Source of the DNA: Actinocrinis sp035653575
GTDB taxonomy: Bacteria; Actinomycetota; Actinomycetes; Streptomycetales; Catenulisporaceae
Direction: 5' to 3'
Assembly (NCBI RefSeq): GCF_035653575.1
Contig: NZ_DASRBQ010000170.1
Coordinates: 1-64,000 of the forward strand
DNA: 64,000 nt
Positions 1-9,044 of this stretch are shown here, one piece after another. The notes beneath the pieces are model-generated. The model ran no database searches. It saw only the letters and a program-made list of their open reading frames with translations, and was not told the origin of the DNA. Numbering within the stretch: the stretch's first letter is position 1; each line of letters begins with the position of its first letter. Made by a program: the position numbers and the translations under genes.

Positions 1-1
1 G

Positions 2-280
2 CGGCTGCTCGGCGCGGCGTGGACGGACCGGATGGACGGACCCGACCTGGCCGCGAGCGCGGACGTACGCGAAGCGCTACGGCGCCTTCCGGTGCGTAAG
101 CGGGCCTGCGTCGTGCTGCGGCACTACTACGGGCTGAGCGAGCAGGAGACCGCCGCGACGCTGGGCATCTCCGTCGGCACGGTCAAGAGCCAGACCTCGC
201 GGGGCGTGGCCGAGCTGGCCACCCTGCTGGGCGCGCGGCCGAGCGGCCGAGCCACCGAGGACGGGGCGGCGCGGCGATGA
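2..280 (+). CDS. SigE-type ECF sigma factor, C-terminal part (5' truncated by window)
   Basis: Only the last 92 residues are visible; the reading frame is open to the left edge. They contain a sigma-70 region 4: a helix ending in RRLPVRKRACVVLRHYYGLS, then a helix-turn-helix with LGISVGTVKSQTSRG, the -35 recognition element. The motif and the one-gene spacing to a membrane protein are typical of the SigE-like (SigE70) subgroup of actinobacterial ECF sigma factors. Its stop overlaps the next start as ATGA at 277-280, so the two are translationally coupled. The partner may modulate this sigma factor, but no zinc-finger anti-sigma motif is visible in it. Family call is firm, exact subgroup less so. 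Confidence 0.88.
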   Translation, partial: RLLGAAWTDRMDGPDLAASADVREALRRLPVRKRACVVLRHYYGLSEQETAATLGISVGTVKSQTSRGVAELATLLGARPSGRATEDGAARR

Positions 281-1215
281 CGCATCCGGTACGAGGAAAG
301 GCGCGTAAGGACGACGCAGGCAGCCGAACGGGGAACGACGGCGCGAGCCTCACGCACGCGACCGATGCGTACGGCGGCGAGTGGCTCACCGAGGTCCTGG
401 ACACCGAGTACGCCCGCTACGAGCCGGACACCGACCGCATCCGCACACTGCTCGACCAGCGGCTGGTGGATGGCGGCGGGGCACGTGGAGCCGGTCGGGT
501 GCGCATCCCGGTGCTGGGACTGCGGCTGGCCGGCATTCCCGCAGGTATCGCGGCGGCAGCCGTGTGCGCGACGGTCGCCGTCGCGGTGACGGCGACGGTC
601 ACGCACAACCAGCCGAACTCTGCCCCGAGGGCCGCGACAAGCAACGGCGGCCTTCCTGCGGCCAGCGGCGCGCCGTCCGGCGCAGGCGGCCCCTCGCAGC
701 AGGCGGGTTCGCCTGGCCCCGGAACGCACAGCTCGGTGACCAGTCAAGGCGCTCAGACGGCCACGAAGCCGGCCGGCCCGGCCGAGAGCCCGTCGGCGTC
801 CGCATCGGCGTCGCACCCGGCCGCGGGGAATTCCGTGGTCAGCGCGACGAGCGCGGTCGCCCCGAGCAGCAACGCGCAGTGGACCGAAGAGGACGTGTAC
901 GTCACGCTCCCGGACCCGGTCACCGCGCTCCAGGTGATCATCCGGGCGACGCCGAATGCGGGCTACTCCCAGGAGCGCGACTACTCGACCCACGATCTGT
1001 CCGTGTTCGACGTGTCGGTGACCTCGGACGCGAGCGGGCTGGTTTACACTTTCACCCTCAAACCGGGACAGACCGTCCAGCCCGGCACCTTCACCTTCGC
1101 GGCCCAGTATTCGCACAGTAGCCCGCACGATACGAGTGGTGACACGTACTCCCTGAGCGCGACGACCGATCCGGCGCACGGCTCGACCTCAGGGTCGGCC
1201 CAGGGCGGCTTCTGA
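277..1215 (+). CDS. Single-pass membrane protein coupled to SigE-type sigma factor
   Basis: A 312-residue protein with a short cytoplasmic N-terminus. One transmembrane helix lies at about residues 80-110 (GIPAGIAAAAVCATVAVAVT). A Ser/Ala/Pro-rich linker follows at about 110-200, then an extracellular domain of about 110 residues beginning WTEEDVYVTLPDP and rich in beta-forming residues. Homologues of this layout commonly sit directly downstream of SigE-type sigma factors in actinobacteria; their function is unknown. Start ATG 277 overlaps the sigma stop codon. There is no HxxxCxxC zinc motif, so it is not a standard ZAS anti-sigma factor, although a role in controlling the sigma factor can be inferred from coupling. 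Confidence 0.8.
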   Translation: MTHPVRGKARKDDAGSRTGNDGASLTHATDAYGGEWLTEVLDTEYARYEPDTDRIRTLLDQRLVDGGGARGAGRVRIPVLGLRLAGIPAGIAAAAVCATVAVAVTATVTHNQPNSAPRAATSNGGLPAASGAPSGAGGPSQQAGSPGPGTHSSVTSQGAQTATKPAGPAESPSASASASHPAAGNSVVSATSAVAPSSNAQWTEEDVYVTLPDPVTALQVIIRATPNAGYSQERDYSTHDLSVFDVSVTSDASGLVYTFTLKPGQTVQPGTFTFAAQYSHSSPHDTSGDTYSLSATTDPAHGSTSGSAQGGF

Positions 1216-1346
1216 GCCGCGCGCCGGGTGATCGGCCCCTGGCCGGCATGTAACTTTCACAGCCGGGCAAAAGTCAGAACTCTGTAATATCCGCCCGAGC
1301 ATATCAGAGTCCTGCCGCAGTGGCGGGTCGCCGGTGCCGCCGGGCG

Positions 1347-2996
1347 CTAGCCGACGGCCTTCGCCGCCTCGCGTCCGGCCGTGCGTCCGGAGAACAGGCA
1401 GCCGCCGAGGAAAGTCCCCTCCAGTGAGCGGTAGCCGTGCATGCCGCCGCCGCCGAAGCCCGCCACCTCGCCTGCTGCGTAAAGACCGGGCAGCGGCTGT
1501 CCGTCCACGCGCAGCACCCGGCCGGACAGGTCCGTCTCCAGGCCGCCGAGCGACTTGCGGGTAAGGATGTTGAGTTTCACCGCGATGAGCGGCCCGGCCT
1601 TCGGATCGAGCAGCCGGTGCGGGGAGGCGACCCGGATCAACCGGTCGCCCAGATAGGCCCGCGCGCCGTGGATCGCGGTAACTTGCAGGTCCTTGGTGAA
1701 CTTGTTGCCGATCTCCCGGTCGCGCGCCTCCACCTGCCGGGTCACCTCGGCCAGGTCGAGTAGCGGCTTGTCCGTCAGCGCGTTCATCCCGTCCACGAGC
1801 CGCGGCAGCGAGTCGGCGACCACGAAGTCGACCCCGTGCCGCTTGAACGCCTCGACCGGGCCGGGGGCGCCCGGGCCGATCCGCCCGAGTAGCTGTCTGA
1901 TGCTCTTCCCGGTCAGGTCGGGGTTCTGCTCGGAGCCGGAGAGCGCGAACTCCTTCTCGATGATCTTCTGGGTGAGCAGGAACCAGGTGTACTCGTGCCC
2001 GGTGCGCATGATGTGTTCCAGCGTGCCGAGCGTGTCGAAGCCCGGGAACAGCGGCACCGGCAGCCTGCGGCCGGTCGCGTCGAGCCAGAGCGAGGAAGGG
2101 CCCGGCAGGATCCTGATGCCGTGCAGCGGCCAGATCGGGTTCCAGTTCGTGATGCCCTCGGTGTAGTGCCACATCCGGTCGCCGTTGATCACCCGGCCGC
2201 CGGCCGCGTCGCTGATCTCCAGCATGCGTCCATCGACGTGTGCGGGAACACCGCTCAGCAGGTTGCGCGGCGGCGTGCCGAGCCGCGCGGGCCAGTTTCG
2301 CCGGACCAGCTCGTGGTTTCCGCCGATGCCGCCCGAGGTAACGACGACCGCCTGCGCGGTGAAGGAGAACTCGCCGGCCGCGGTGCGCGAGCTGGGCGCG
2401 CCGCGGCGCACGCCGCTGGGTTCGAGCACGGTGCCGCGCACGCCGGTCACGGCGCCGTCGCTCAGGATCAGTTCGTCGACGCGGTGCCGGAACGCGAATC
2501 GCACCCGCCCCTCGACGGCCGCCGCGCGCACCCGCCGTTCGAAGGGTTCGACGACTCCGGGGCCGGTGCCCCAGGTGATGTGGAAGCGCGGGACCGAGTT
2601 GCCGTGGCCGTCGGCGAGGTAGCCGCCGCGTTCGGCCCAGCCGACGATCGGGAAGAGGCGGATGCCCTGGGCGTGCAGCCAGGACCGCTTCTCGGTGGCG
2701 GCGAAGTCCACGTACGCCTCGGCCCAGCGCCGCGGCCAGTAGTCCTCTTCGCGGTCGAAGCCGGCGCTGCCGATCCAGTCCTGCCAGGCCAGCTCGTGCG
2801 AGTCGTGGATGCCCATCCGGCGCTGTTCCGGCGAGTCGACCAGGAACAGTCCGCCGAAGGACCAGAACGCCTGGCCGCCGAGCGAGGCCTCCGGCTCCTG
2901 CTCGACCAGGATCACCCGGCGCCCGGCGTCGGCGAGCTCGGCGGTCGCCACCAGCCCGGCCAGCCCGCCTCCGACCACGATGACATCCGCGTCCAC
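1347..2996 (-). CDS. FAD-binding dehydrogenase (ketosteroid-dehydrogenase/fumarate-reductase-like flavoprotein)
   Basis: A 549-residue flavoprotein. The N-terminal dinucleotide fold is at residues 5-20 (VIVVGGGLAGLVA), followed by E/D-rich strand ends, and the C-terminal FAD-binding signature reads GLYAAGEVAGFGGGGMHGYR. It belongs to the FAD_binding_2 superfamily, which includes 3-ketosteroid dehydrogenases, fumarate reductase subunits and uncharacterised long-chain flavoprotein oxidoreductases. It matches the uncharacterised COG3573-like branch better than KstD. Substrate cannot be assigned. It has no signal peptide. The GTG start is preceded by GAGGTG at suitable distance. It is transcribed divergently from the phosphopantetheinyl transferase gene, with about 190 bp between them. 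Confidence 0.88.
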   Translation of the reverse strand: MDADVIVVGGGLAGLVATAELADAGRRVILVEQEPEASLGGQAFWSFGGLFLVDSPEQRRMGIHDSHELAWQDWIGSAGFDREEDYWPRRWAEAYVDFAATEKRSWLHAQGIRLFPIVGWAERGGYLADGHGNSVPRFHITWGTGPGVVEPFERRVRAAAVEGRVRFAFRHRVDELILSDGAVTGVRGTVLEPSGVRRGAPSSRTAAGEFSFTAQAVVVTSGGIGGNHELVRRNWPARLGTPPRNLLSGVPAHVDGRMLEISDAAGGRVINGDRMWHYTEGITNWNPIWPLHGIRILPGPSSLWLDATGRRLPVPLFPGFDTLGTLEHIMRTGHEYTWFLLTQKIIEKEFALSGSEQNPDLTGKSIRQLLGRIGPGAPGPVEAFKRHGVDFVVADSLPRLVDGMNALTDKPLLDLAEVTRQVEARDREIGNKFTKDLQVTAIHGARAYLGDRLIRVASPHRLLDPKAGPLIAVKLNILTRKSLGGLETDLSGRVLRVDGQPLPGLYAAGEVAGFGGGGMHGYRSLEGTFLGGCLFSGRTAGREAAKAVG

Positions 2997-3188
2997 GACG
3001 ACCGCACCTCGTCTCTACGTGTTTGTTAGGCAGGTCGCAGCCGATCGTAGGGCGCGGCGCGATCATTCCTCAATGAAGCATACGAACGTTTGGTGCGCCT
3101 GCACGGTGTCGATCGGCGCGGGCGGGCTCAGCTGTTTGAGGTAGCGGCGCTCCGCCTGACACACTGCGAGCATGATCGAGGAGCGGGT

Positions 3189-3902
3189 GTGATCGAGGAG
3201 CTGCTGCCGCCCGGCGTGGTCGCCGTCGAGGCGCGGTCCGATCCCCCGGAGGCCGCGCTGTTCCCCGAGGAAGAGGCGGAACTCGCCCAGGCGGTGGAAA
3301 AACGGCGGCTCGAGTTCACCACGGTCCGGCACTGCGCGCGCACGGCGCTGGCCCGGCTCGGCATCGCTCCGGTGGCCATCCTGCCCGGGGATCGCGGCGC
3401 CCCGCAGTGGCCGGGCGGGATCGTCGGCAGCATGACGCACTGCACGGGGTACCGCGCGGCCGTGGTCGCTCGCAGCTCGCAGCTGGCGACGATCGGCGTG
3501 GACGCGGAACCGCACGAGGCGCTGCCGCCGGAGGTGCTGACCACGGTCACCGTCGCGGAAGAACGCGAGCGTCTGAAGCGGCTCGCGGCGGATCGGCCCG
3601 CGCTGCACTGGGACCGGCTGCTGTTCAGCGCGAAGGAGTCGGTGTACAAGGCGTGGTTTCCGCTGACCGGCCGCTGGCTCGACTTCGAGGAGGCGAGCAT
3701 CGACTTCGCGACGGAAGCGGACGGCGCGCCGAGCCTCGAATCCGGTTCCTTCTACGCACGGCTGCTGGTCCCGGGCCCGGTCGTGGCGGGGATCACGCTG
3801 CTCGGATTCGCCGGACGCTGGCTGGTGCGCGATGGTCTGCTCCTCACCGCGATCACCGTGTCGGCCAACGGATCTTCCACAGAACGAACGATCGTGCTAT
3901 GA
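3189..3902 (+). CDS. 4'-phosphopantetheinyl transferase (EntD/NpT type)
   Basis: Transfers the 4'-phosphopantetheine arm of CoA to a serine of carrier proteins, activating PKS, NRPS or fatty-acid carriers. Both signature motifs are present: GVDAEPHE (magnesium-binding D-x-E) and FSAKESVYKAW (W/F-S-x-KE-x3-K). SMTHCTGY upstream is the usual substrate-contact strand. Length of 237 aa fits the EntD-like group. The start is taken as GTG 3189, preceded by GAGGAG at 5 nt; a longer in-frame extension to 3090 lacks a good ribosome site. The stop overlaps the next gene (TetR) as ATGA. No carrier-protein synthase is present in the window, so its partners lie elsewhere. Confidence 0.93.
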   Translation: MIEELLPPGVVAVEARSDPPEAALFPEEEAELAQAVEKRRLEFTTVRHCARTALARLGIAPVAILPGDRGAPQWPGGIVGSMTHCTGYRAAVVARSSQLATIGVDAEPHEALPPEVLTTVTVAEERERLKRLAADRPALHWDRLLFSAKESVYKAWFPLTGRWLDFEEASIDFATEADGAPSLESGSFYARLLVPGPVVAGITLLGFAGRWLVRDGLLLTAITVSANGSSTERTIVL

Positions 3903-4510
3903 CTAGTCGGGTGAGCAAGGGCGAGGCGACCAGACAGGCGGTGCTGGACGAGGCGACCAGGACGGCCGCCCGCCTCGGCCTGGCCGGTCTGACCATCGGC
4001 TCGCTCGCGGCCCGGCTCGAACTGTCCAAGAGCGGGCTGTTCGCGCACTTCAAGTCCAAGGAATCGCTTCAGCTCCAGGTGCTCGAACGGGCCCGCGACC
4101 TGTTCAGCGAGGAGGTCGTGCGGCCCGCGCTCAAGGCGCCGCGCGGCGAGCAGCGGGTGCGCGCGTTGTTCGAGCACTGGCTGCACACGATCATGGACGG
4201 CGGCTCCGAGTGCCTGTTCGTCTCGGCCTCCGCGGAGTTCGACGACCAGCCGGGGCCCGTGCGTGACCAGCTCGTACGCGACCACAGGGACTTCGCGGAC
4301 TCGGTGGCCCAGATGTTCCGCACCGGCATCGCGGAGGGACAGTTCCGGCCGGACGCCGACGCGGAACAGTTCGCTCACGACCTTCACTCCGTCATGCTCG
4401 GCTTCTTCCACGCTTGTCGCCTGCTCAACGACCCTAAGGCGGAGCTCCGCGCGCGGCACGCTTTTGAAGCACTGATCGATGCGGTACGCGTGACGTCGCG
4501 CGTTACGTAG
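3899..4510 (+). CDS. TetR-family transcriptional regulator
   Basis: A 203-residue regulator. The N-terminal TetR DNA-binding domain spans about residues 10-60, with the recognition element LTIGSLAARLELSKSGLFAHF and the following KSKESLQ. The C-terminal ligand-binding domain matches the TetR_C group with VRALFEHWLHTIM and a helical tail. ATG 3899 overlaps the phosphopantetheinyl transferase stop, so it is co-translated with that gene. It lies 78 bp upstream of an alpha/beta hydrolase in the same orientation, its most likely target. No clean palindrome was identified in that gap beyond repeated CGATCGA motifs near 4514-4530. Ligand unknown. Confidence 0.92.
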   Translation: MTSRVSKGEATRQAVLDEATRTAARLGLAGLTIGSLAARLELSKSGLFAHFKSKESLQLQVLERARDLFSEEVVRPALKAPRGEQRVRALFEHWLHTIMDGGSECLFVSASAEFDDQPGPVRDQLVRDHRDFADSVAQMFRTGIAEGQFRPDADAEQFAHDLHSVMLGFFHACRLLNDPKAELRARHAFEALIDAVRVTSRVT

Positions 4511-4588
4511 CCGCCGATCGACCGATCGATCCGCTAGCACATCATCCGCCCGCCTCAGCCACCAACCGCTACTCAACGGGAGATTCCA

Positions 4589-5566
4589 ATGGCCGATTCA
4601 ACCGCCAAAAAAAGCACGATCGTTCGTTCTTCTTTGCTGTCGCGTCAGCGCGCGACCCGTGCCGCCTTCGGCACGCTGGAGCGTTGCGCGCCGCGCCTTG
4701 GCGCGCGCTGGGCCGAACGTGTCTGGTGCACCGTGCGGCACGCGGACCGGTCGCGCTCCGCCCCGGCCGCGCCGGGCCGCCTTGTGACGCTACCGCTTCA
4801 GGAGGGTCCGGGGCCGACCTGTGTCGCAGAGGTCTGGGGTCTCGGCGGGCCGGTGGTCTATCTGCTGCACGGCTGGGGCGGTCACCGCAGTCAGTTCGGG
4901 GCGTTCGTCGCGCCGCTGACCGCCGCCGGGTTCCGCGTCGTCGCGATCGACGCGCCGAGCCACGGCGATTCCGGCCCCGGCCGCTTCGGCGCCGATCGCA
5001 GTCTCATCACCGAGTTCATGGCGGCGCTGGCCGCCGCGGTCCGTTCCTTCGGCCCCGCCCACGCGGTCATCGGGCACTCGCTCGGCGGCGGGTCCGCGGC
5101 CCTCACGGTGCTCGACGGGCTGCCCACGAGCCGGCTCGTGCTCATCTCGCCGATGACGGATCCGACCCAGTTCATGCGCGGATTCGCCGCGATGCTCGGC
5201 TTCGGCGACCGCATCCGGACCGGCCTCATGCGGCGTCTGGAGCTTCGGACCGGCCGACCGATGTCAGACTTCGACGCGGTCGGGCGGGCGCAGGCGCGGT
5301 TCCGCACCGAACCGCCCCTCGACGGCGCGCACCTTCCCTCGATGCTGGTCATTCACGACCGCGAGGACAAGCAGATCCCGTTCGGCATGGGCAAGGCGAT
5401 CGCCGCGGCGTGGCAGGGCGCGGAACTGCTGAGCACGCACGGCCTCGGGCACAACCGGATCCTGCGCGAGCCGGAGGTGATCCGCAGTGTCGTCGAGTTC
5501 CTTCAGGTCAGCGCAGTGGATGCGTATCGGGACTCTGTGCCCGGAAAGACGGGACAGGTCGCGTAG
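4589..5566 (+). CDS. Alpha/beta hydrolase
   Basis: A 325-residue serine hydrolase. The oxyanion region is LLHGWGGHRSQF and the nucleophile elbow is GHSLGGGSA. The acid is in the HDREDKQIPF strand end, and the catalytic histidine is in THGLGHNRILREP. The first 60 residues are basic and lack a clear hydrophobic signal core, so a cytoplasmic location is likely. Ribosome site GGGAG lies 6 nt before ATG 4589. The upstream TetR regulator suggests inducible expression. The substrate (ester, lactone or lipid) cannot be read from sequence. It converges on pobA with only 13 bp between stop codons and no obvious terminator hairpin. Confidence 0.9.
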   Translation: MADSTAKKSTIVRSSLLSRQRATRAAFGTLERCAPRLGARWAERVWCTVRHADRSRSAPAAPGRLVTLPLQEGPGPTCVAEVWGLGGPVVYLLHGWGGHRSQFGAFVAPLTAAGFRVVAIDAPSHGDSGPGRFGADRSLITEFMAALAAAVRSFGPAHAVIGHSLGGGSAALTVLDGLPTSRLVLISPMTDPTQFMRGFAAMLGFGDRIRTGLMRRLELRTGRPMSDFDAVGRAQARFRTEPPLDGAHLPSMLVIHDREDKQIPFGMGKAIAAAWQGAELLSTHGLGHNRILREPEVIRSVVEFLQVSAVDAYRDSVPGKTGQVA

Positions 5567-5579
5567 CGAGGCGCCCGGC

Positions 5580-6752
5580 TCACACGACCGGCAGCCCGAC
5601 GTAGTTCTCGGCGAGCGAGGCGGCCGCGGCTTCGGACGAGGCGATGTAGCGCAGGTTGGAAAGCTGGAGCCGGTGCGCGAACTCGTCGGCGTGCGGATCC
5701 CGGTGCAGCATCGTCGTCATGAAGTACGAGAAGTGCTCTGCACGCCAGACCCGGCGCAGCGCCGTCTCCGAGTAGGCGTCGAGCAGGCTCTCGTCGCCCT
5801 TGTCGTGGGCCTGGATGATCGCAGCGGCCAACAGTGTCGCGTCGGCGGCCGCCAGATTGAGGCCCTTCGCCCCGGTCGGCGGGACGATGTGCGCGGCGTC
5901 TCCGGCGAGGAAGAGGCGGCCGTACCGCAGCGGCTCGGCGACGAAGCTGCGCATCGGCGTGATCCCCTTCTCGGTGATCGGGCCGTGTTCGAGGCTCCAG
6001 CCGGGCAGCTCGAAGCGGGCGTCGAGTTCGGCCCAGATCCGCTCGTCCGGCCAGGCGTTCAGGTCCTCATCCGGGGCGACCTGCAGATACAGCCGGCTCA
6101 CTTGCGGCGAGCGCATGCTGTGCAGCGCGAAGCCGCGTTCGTGGTTGGCGTAGATGAGCTCGTCGCAGGACGGCGGCACGTCTGCGAGGATTCCGAGCCA
6201 GGCGAAGGGATACTCGTGTGACCACGTGCGCAGCAGGCTGGGCGGCATCGACTGCCGACCGATGCCGTGGAAGCCGTCGCAGGCCGCGACGATGTCGCAC
6301 TCCAGGGTGTGCTCGGCGCCCTCGTGGCGGTAGCGGATCAGGGGACTGCCGGTGTCCGCCTTCTCGATCGCGAGCGCCTCGGCCTCGAACCGGATCGTGC
6401 CGCCCTGGCGCTCGCTGAGCGCGATCAGGTCTTTGACGACCTCGGTCTGCGCGTAGACCATGACGCTGCGGCCGCCGGTGTGCGATGGGAAGTCCACGCG
6501 GTGCCCTTCGCGGGCGAAGCGCAGCTCGATGCCGTCATGCCGCAGGCCGAGGCGGTCCATCCGCTCGCCGGCGCCGCTGGAACGCAGCGCGTCGACGGTG
6601 TTCTGCTCCAGCACTCCGGCGCGCTGCCGGTGCTCGACATAGTCGCGGGTCCGGTTCTCCAGCACCACGTTCTCGATACCGGCCTGGCGCAGCAGATGTG
6701 ATAGCAGCAGGCCGGCCGGTCCGGCGCCTATGATCCCGACGCTGGTACGCAC
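5580..6752 (-). CDS. pobA: 4-hydroxybenzoate 3-monooxygenase
   Basis: Flavoprotein hydroxylase converting 4-hydroxybenzoate to protocatechuate with NAD(P)H and O2, the entry step of this operon. Three class A monooxygenase motifs are visible: GAGPAGLL near residue 9, the DG motif CDGFHGIGR, and the GD motif LAGDAAHIVPPTGAKGLNL. Length of 390 aa matches PobA (about 394). GTG 6752 was chosen because the preceding GAGGGGG is well spaced and the protein then begins directly at the FAD strand; the longer open frame upstream is the antisense/overlap region of pcaL. It is the last gene of the pca operon, 20 bp after pcaL. Confidence 0.94.
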   Translation of the reverse strand: MRTSVGIIGAGPAGLLLSHLLRQAGIENVVLENRTRDYVEHRQRAGVLEQNTVDALRSSGAGERMDRLGLRHDGIELRFAREGHRVDFPSHTGGRSVMVYAQTEVVKDLIALSERQGGTIRFEAEALAIEKADTGSPLIRYRHEGAEHTLECDIVAACDGFHGIGRQSMPPSLLRTWSHEYPFAWLGILADVPPSCDELIYANHERGFALHSMRSPQVSRLYLQVAPDEDLNAWPDERIWAELDARFELPGWSLEHGPITEKGITPMRSFVAEPLRYGRLFLAGDAAHIVPPTGAKGLNLAAADATLLAAAIIQAHDKGDESLLDAYSETALRRVWRAEHFSYFMTTMLHRDPHADEFAHRLQLSNLRYIASSEAAAASLAENYVGLPVV

Positions 6753-6772
6753 GTCGCCATCCCCCTCTGCGT

Positions 6773-8020
6773 TCAGGCTTCTGATTCGGTGTCGAGCTGC
6801 GCGAACACCTGCTGGGCGACGGCGAAGGCCGAGTTGGCCGCCGGGACCCCGCAGTAAACGGCGGTCTGCAGCAGAATTTCGCCGATCTCCGCGCGGGTGA
6901 GCCCGTTGTTGAGTGCTCCGCGCAGGTGCATGGCCAGCTCGCTCAGATGCCCGTGCGCTACCAGCGCGGTGAGCGTGACGGCGCTGCGCATCCGGCGGTC
7001 GAGTCCGGGCCTGGTCCAGATCTCGCCCCACGCGTACCGCGTGATGAGGTCCTGGAAATCGGCGGTGAAGTCGGTGGTGTTCGCGATCGCGCGGTCCACG
7101 TGCGCGTCACCGAGCACGGCGCGGCGCACGGCCATTCCCGCGTCGCGGCCGGTGGCAGGGTTCGCATTCGGCTGGCCGGCAGGCTCGGCAGCCGACTCGG
7201 CATTCGGCACCGCGACTGCCTCGGCGGCGAAGTGGGAGCGCAGTGCCTCCGCGACGGTCCGCGGCTGCTCGACGCAGGCGAGGTGGGCGGCGTCGGCTAC
7301 TTCGAGCAGCTTGGCGCCGGGGATCGCGTCGGCCAGTTCGCGGGCGTGCTCCACCGGCGTCGAGATGTCCACACTGCCTGCGATCACCAGTGTGGGAGCG
7401 CTGATCGCGCCTAGCTGCCCGCGCAGGTCGAGCCCGGCGAGCGCGTCGCAGCAGGCTGCGTATCCGGCCGGGTCGGCGCCGCGCAGGTCGTCCAGCAACG
7501 CCTCGGCGATCGGCGCGCCGGAGGCGGCGAAGCGCTCGGTGAACCAGCGCCCTGGTGCCGCTTCGGCGACCGGGCCGGTGCCCTCGTCTCGGACGAGTTT
7601 CGCGCGCGCCTGCCAGTACTGCGGGTCGCCGAAGTGGGCGGAGGAGCAGACCACGGCGAGCGAGGCGATCCGTTCGGGCCGATGGATGGCGAGCCACATA
7701 CCAATCGCGCCGCCGAGCGAGACGCCGGCGTAGTTGAAGCGCTTGATGCCGAGGGCGTTGGCGAGGTTGAGCACGGTCTGCGCCAAGTCGGCGATGGTGA
7801 TCGTGTCGGGCTTGAGGCTGGGCAGCGCGCTCGCGGGCGTGCGGCCGTGGCCGGGCAGGTCGTACCGGATCACGGTGTGGTCGGCCGCGAGTGCGGGAAC
7901 GACCTCGTCCCAGAGCCGTAAGCTCGTGCCGATGGAGGGACCGAGGATCAGCGGCGGCCGCTCGGCCTCGGCTTCCTCGCGGCCGTCGCGGCGGTAGTGG
8001 AGCAGCGGGCGGTCAGCCAT
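6773..8020 (-). CDS. pcaL: Fused 3-oxoadipate enol-lactonase / 4-carboxymuconolactone decarboxylase (PcaL)
   Basis: A two-domain enzyme of 415 aa performing two consecutive steps of the protocatechuate branch. The N-terminal alpha/beta hydrolase (about residues 1-265) has nucleophile elbow GVSLGGAIG and histidine in DAAHLACVEQP, as in PcaD. After an Ala/Pro/Asn linker, the C-terminal domain (about 290-410) matches carboxymuconolactone decarboxylase, PcaC, with LAMHLRGALNNGLTRAEIGE and AVYCGVPAAN. This fusion is known from Rhodococcus and Streptomyces as PcaL. It begins in an 8-bp overlap with pcaB and ends 20 bp before pobA. The linker is longer and less conserved than the domains. Confidence 0.95.
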   Translation of the reverse strand: MADRPLLHYRRDGREEAEAERPPLILGPSIGTSLRLWDEVVPALAADHTVIRYDLPGHGRTPASALPSLKPDTITIADLAQTVLNLANALGIKRFNYAGVSLGGAIGMWLAIHRPERIASLAVVCSSAHFGDPQYWQARAKLVRDEGTGPVAEAAPGRWFTERFAASGAPIAEALLDDLRGADPAGYAACCDALAGLDLRGQLGAISAPTLVIAGSVDISTPVEHARELADAIPGAKLLEVADAAHLACVEQPRTVAEALRSHFAAEAVAVPNAESAAEPAGQPNANPATGRDAGMAVRRAVLGDAHVDRAIANTTDFTADFQDLITRYAWGEIWTRPGLDRRMRSAVTLTALVAHGHLSELAMHLRGALNNGLTRAEIGEILLQTAVYCGVPAANSAFAVAQQVFAQLDTESEA

Positions 8021-9044
8021 CGAGGTTCGCCTTCATTCGGTCCGGAGCGACTTTGAGGCCTTCGAGCAACGTGACCGCGTGGTGTGCGGCCTTGCCGGTG
8101 AGGACCAGCAGGTCCCTGACGGCGGCGTCTTCGGACTGCCAGCGTCCGGCGGCGCGGTGCAGTTCCTGCGGCAGCGCGGAGAAGACGGTCGCGACGAGGC
8201 CGGGTGCGCGCTGGGCGAGGGCGACCAGCTGGACGGAGCGGGCCGGGTTGCGCTTGTCAGGCATCGACGAGGAGTAGCCCAGCGCGCCCTCTTCCAGCTC
8301 GCCGAGCTCGGGCTGTGACAGCGTGATCACGTCTACGCCGATCTTGGCCAGCGCGCCGATGGTCAGGCCGAGCGCGGTGGCCAGGTCCACGACGCGCGTA
8401 CGCACGGTGTGCCAGGGGCGTTCCGGAGCCGTGAGCCCAAGTTCGGCAGCGAAGGCGCGAACCAGCTCGGGATCGTCGAGGTCGCCGATCGGGCCGCCGA
8501 GCTGGACCGCGAGGGATTGCTTGTGCACGGTGGCCAGGCGCGCGCGGGCGTCTTCGACGGCTGATTGCCAGGAAGCCAGGAGATTGCCGAAGGTGCTGGG
8601 CAGGGCCGGTTGAAGCAGGGTGCGGGCGCGCTGTGGCGTCTCGCCGAATTCGGTCGCCAAGCCGCGGACGGCCGTGACGCATCGATCAAGCAGCGGCACG
8701 GTGAGGCCGATGTTCCGTGACGCTTGGAGCATCAGCGCTGTGTCGATGATGTCCTGACTGGTCGCGGGCTTGTGCAGGTACTGGTGATACTCCTGCGGCA
8801 GCTGCGAGCGCAGGCGCTCGACTAAGGGCACGACGATGGTCGCGTGCTCCTCGCCGAAATCGCGCACCTCGTTGTAGTCGTATCGCTGCTGCGTCGCGCG
8901 CACGATCGCGTCAGCGGCGGCCTGTGGGATCCGGCCGAGCTTGGCCTTGGCCCTGGCCAGCGCGGCCTCGGTTTCCAGCAGCGTGCCCAGCGGATCGTCA
9001 TCCCATGGGGAAGGTGAGAAATACCGTCTCGGCGTCGGCCTCAT
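8013..9044 (-). CDS. pcaB: 3-carboxy-cis,cis-muconate cycloisomerase
   Basis: Member of the fumarase/aspartase/argininosuccinate lyase superfamily, which lactonises 3-carboxymuconate. The family signature appears as YSSSMPDKRNPARS near residue 255, and the N-terminal helix reads LETEAALARAKAKLGRIP. ATG 9044 was chosen because GGAGG lies 8 nt upstream, giving 343 aa. That is shorter than Pseudomonas PcaB (about 450 aa), with a brief N-terminus before the first helix. The first 47 bp overlap the end of pcaG, an unusually long overlap, and no start codon exists between the pcaG stop and the conserved helix. The gene ends with an 8-bp overlap into pcaL. Confidence 0.88.
   Translation of the reverse strand: MRPTPRRYFSPSPWDDDPLGTLLETEAALARAKAKLGRIPQAAADAIVRATQQRYDYNEVRDFGEEHATIVVPLVERLRSQLPQEYHQYLHKPATSQDIIDTALMLQASRNIGLTVPLLDRCVTAVRGLATEFGETPQRARTLLQPALPSTFGNLLASWQSAVEDARARLATVHKQSLAVQLGGPIGDLDDPELVRAFAAELGLTAPERPWHTVRTRVVDLATALGLTIGALAKIGVDVITLSQPELGELEEGALGYSSSMPDKRNPARSVQLVALAQRAPGLVATVFSALPQELHRAAGRWQSEDAAVRDLLVLTGKAAHHAVTLLEGLKVAPDRMKANLDG

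Noticed and set aside
1216..1346. Terminator hairpin between the convergent genes at 1.2-1.35 kb
   Set aside because: Only short GC-rich partial complementarity was found, no stem clearly better than background.
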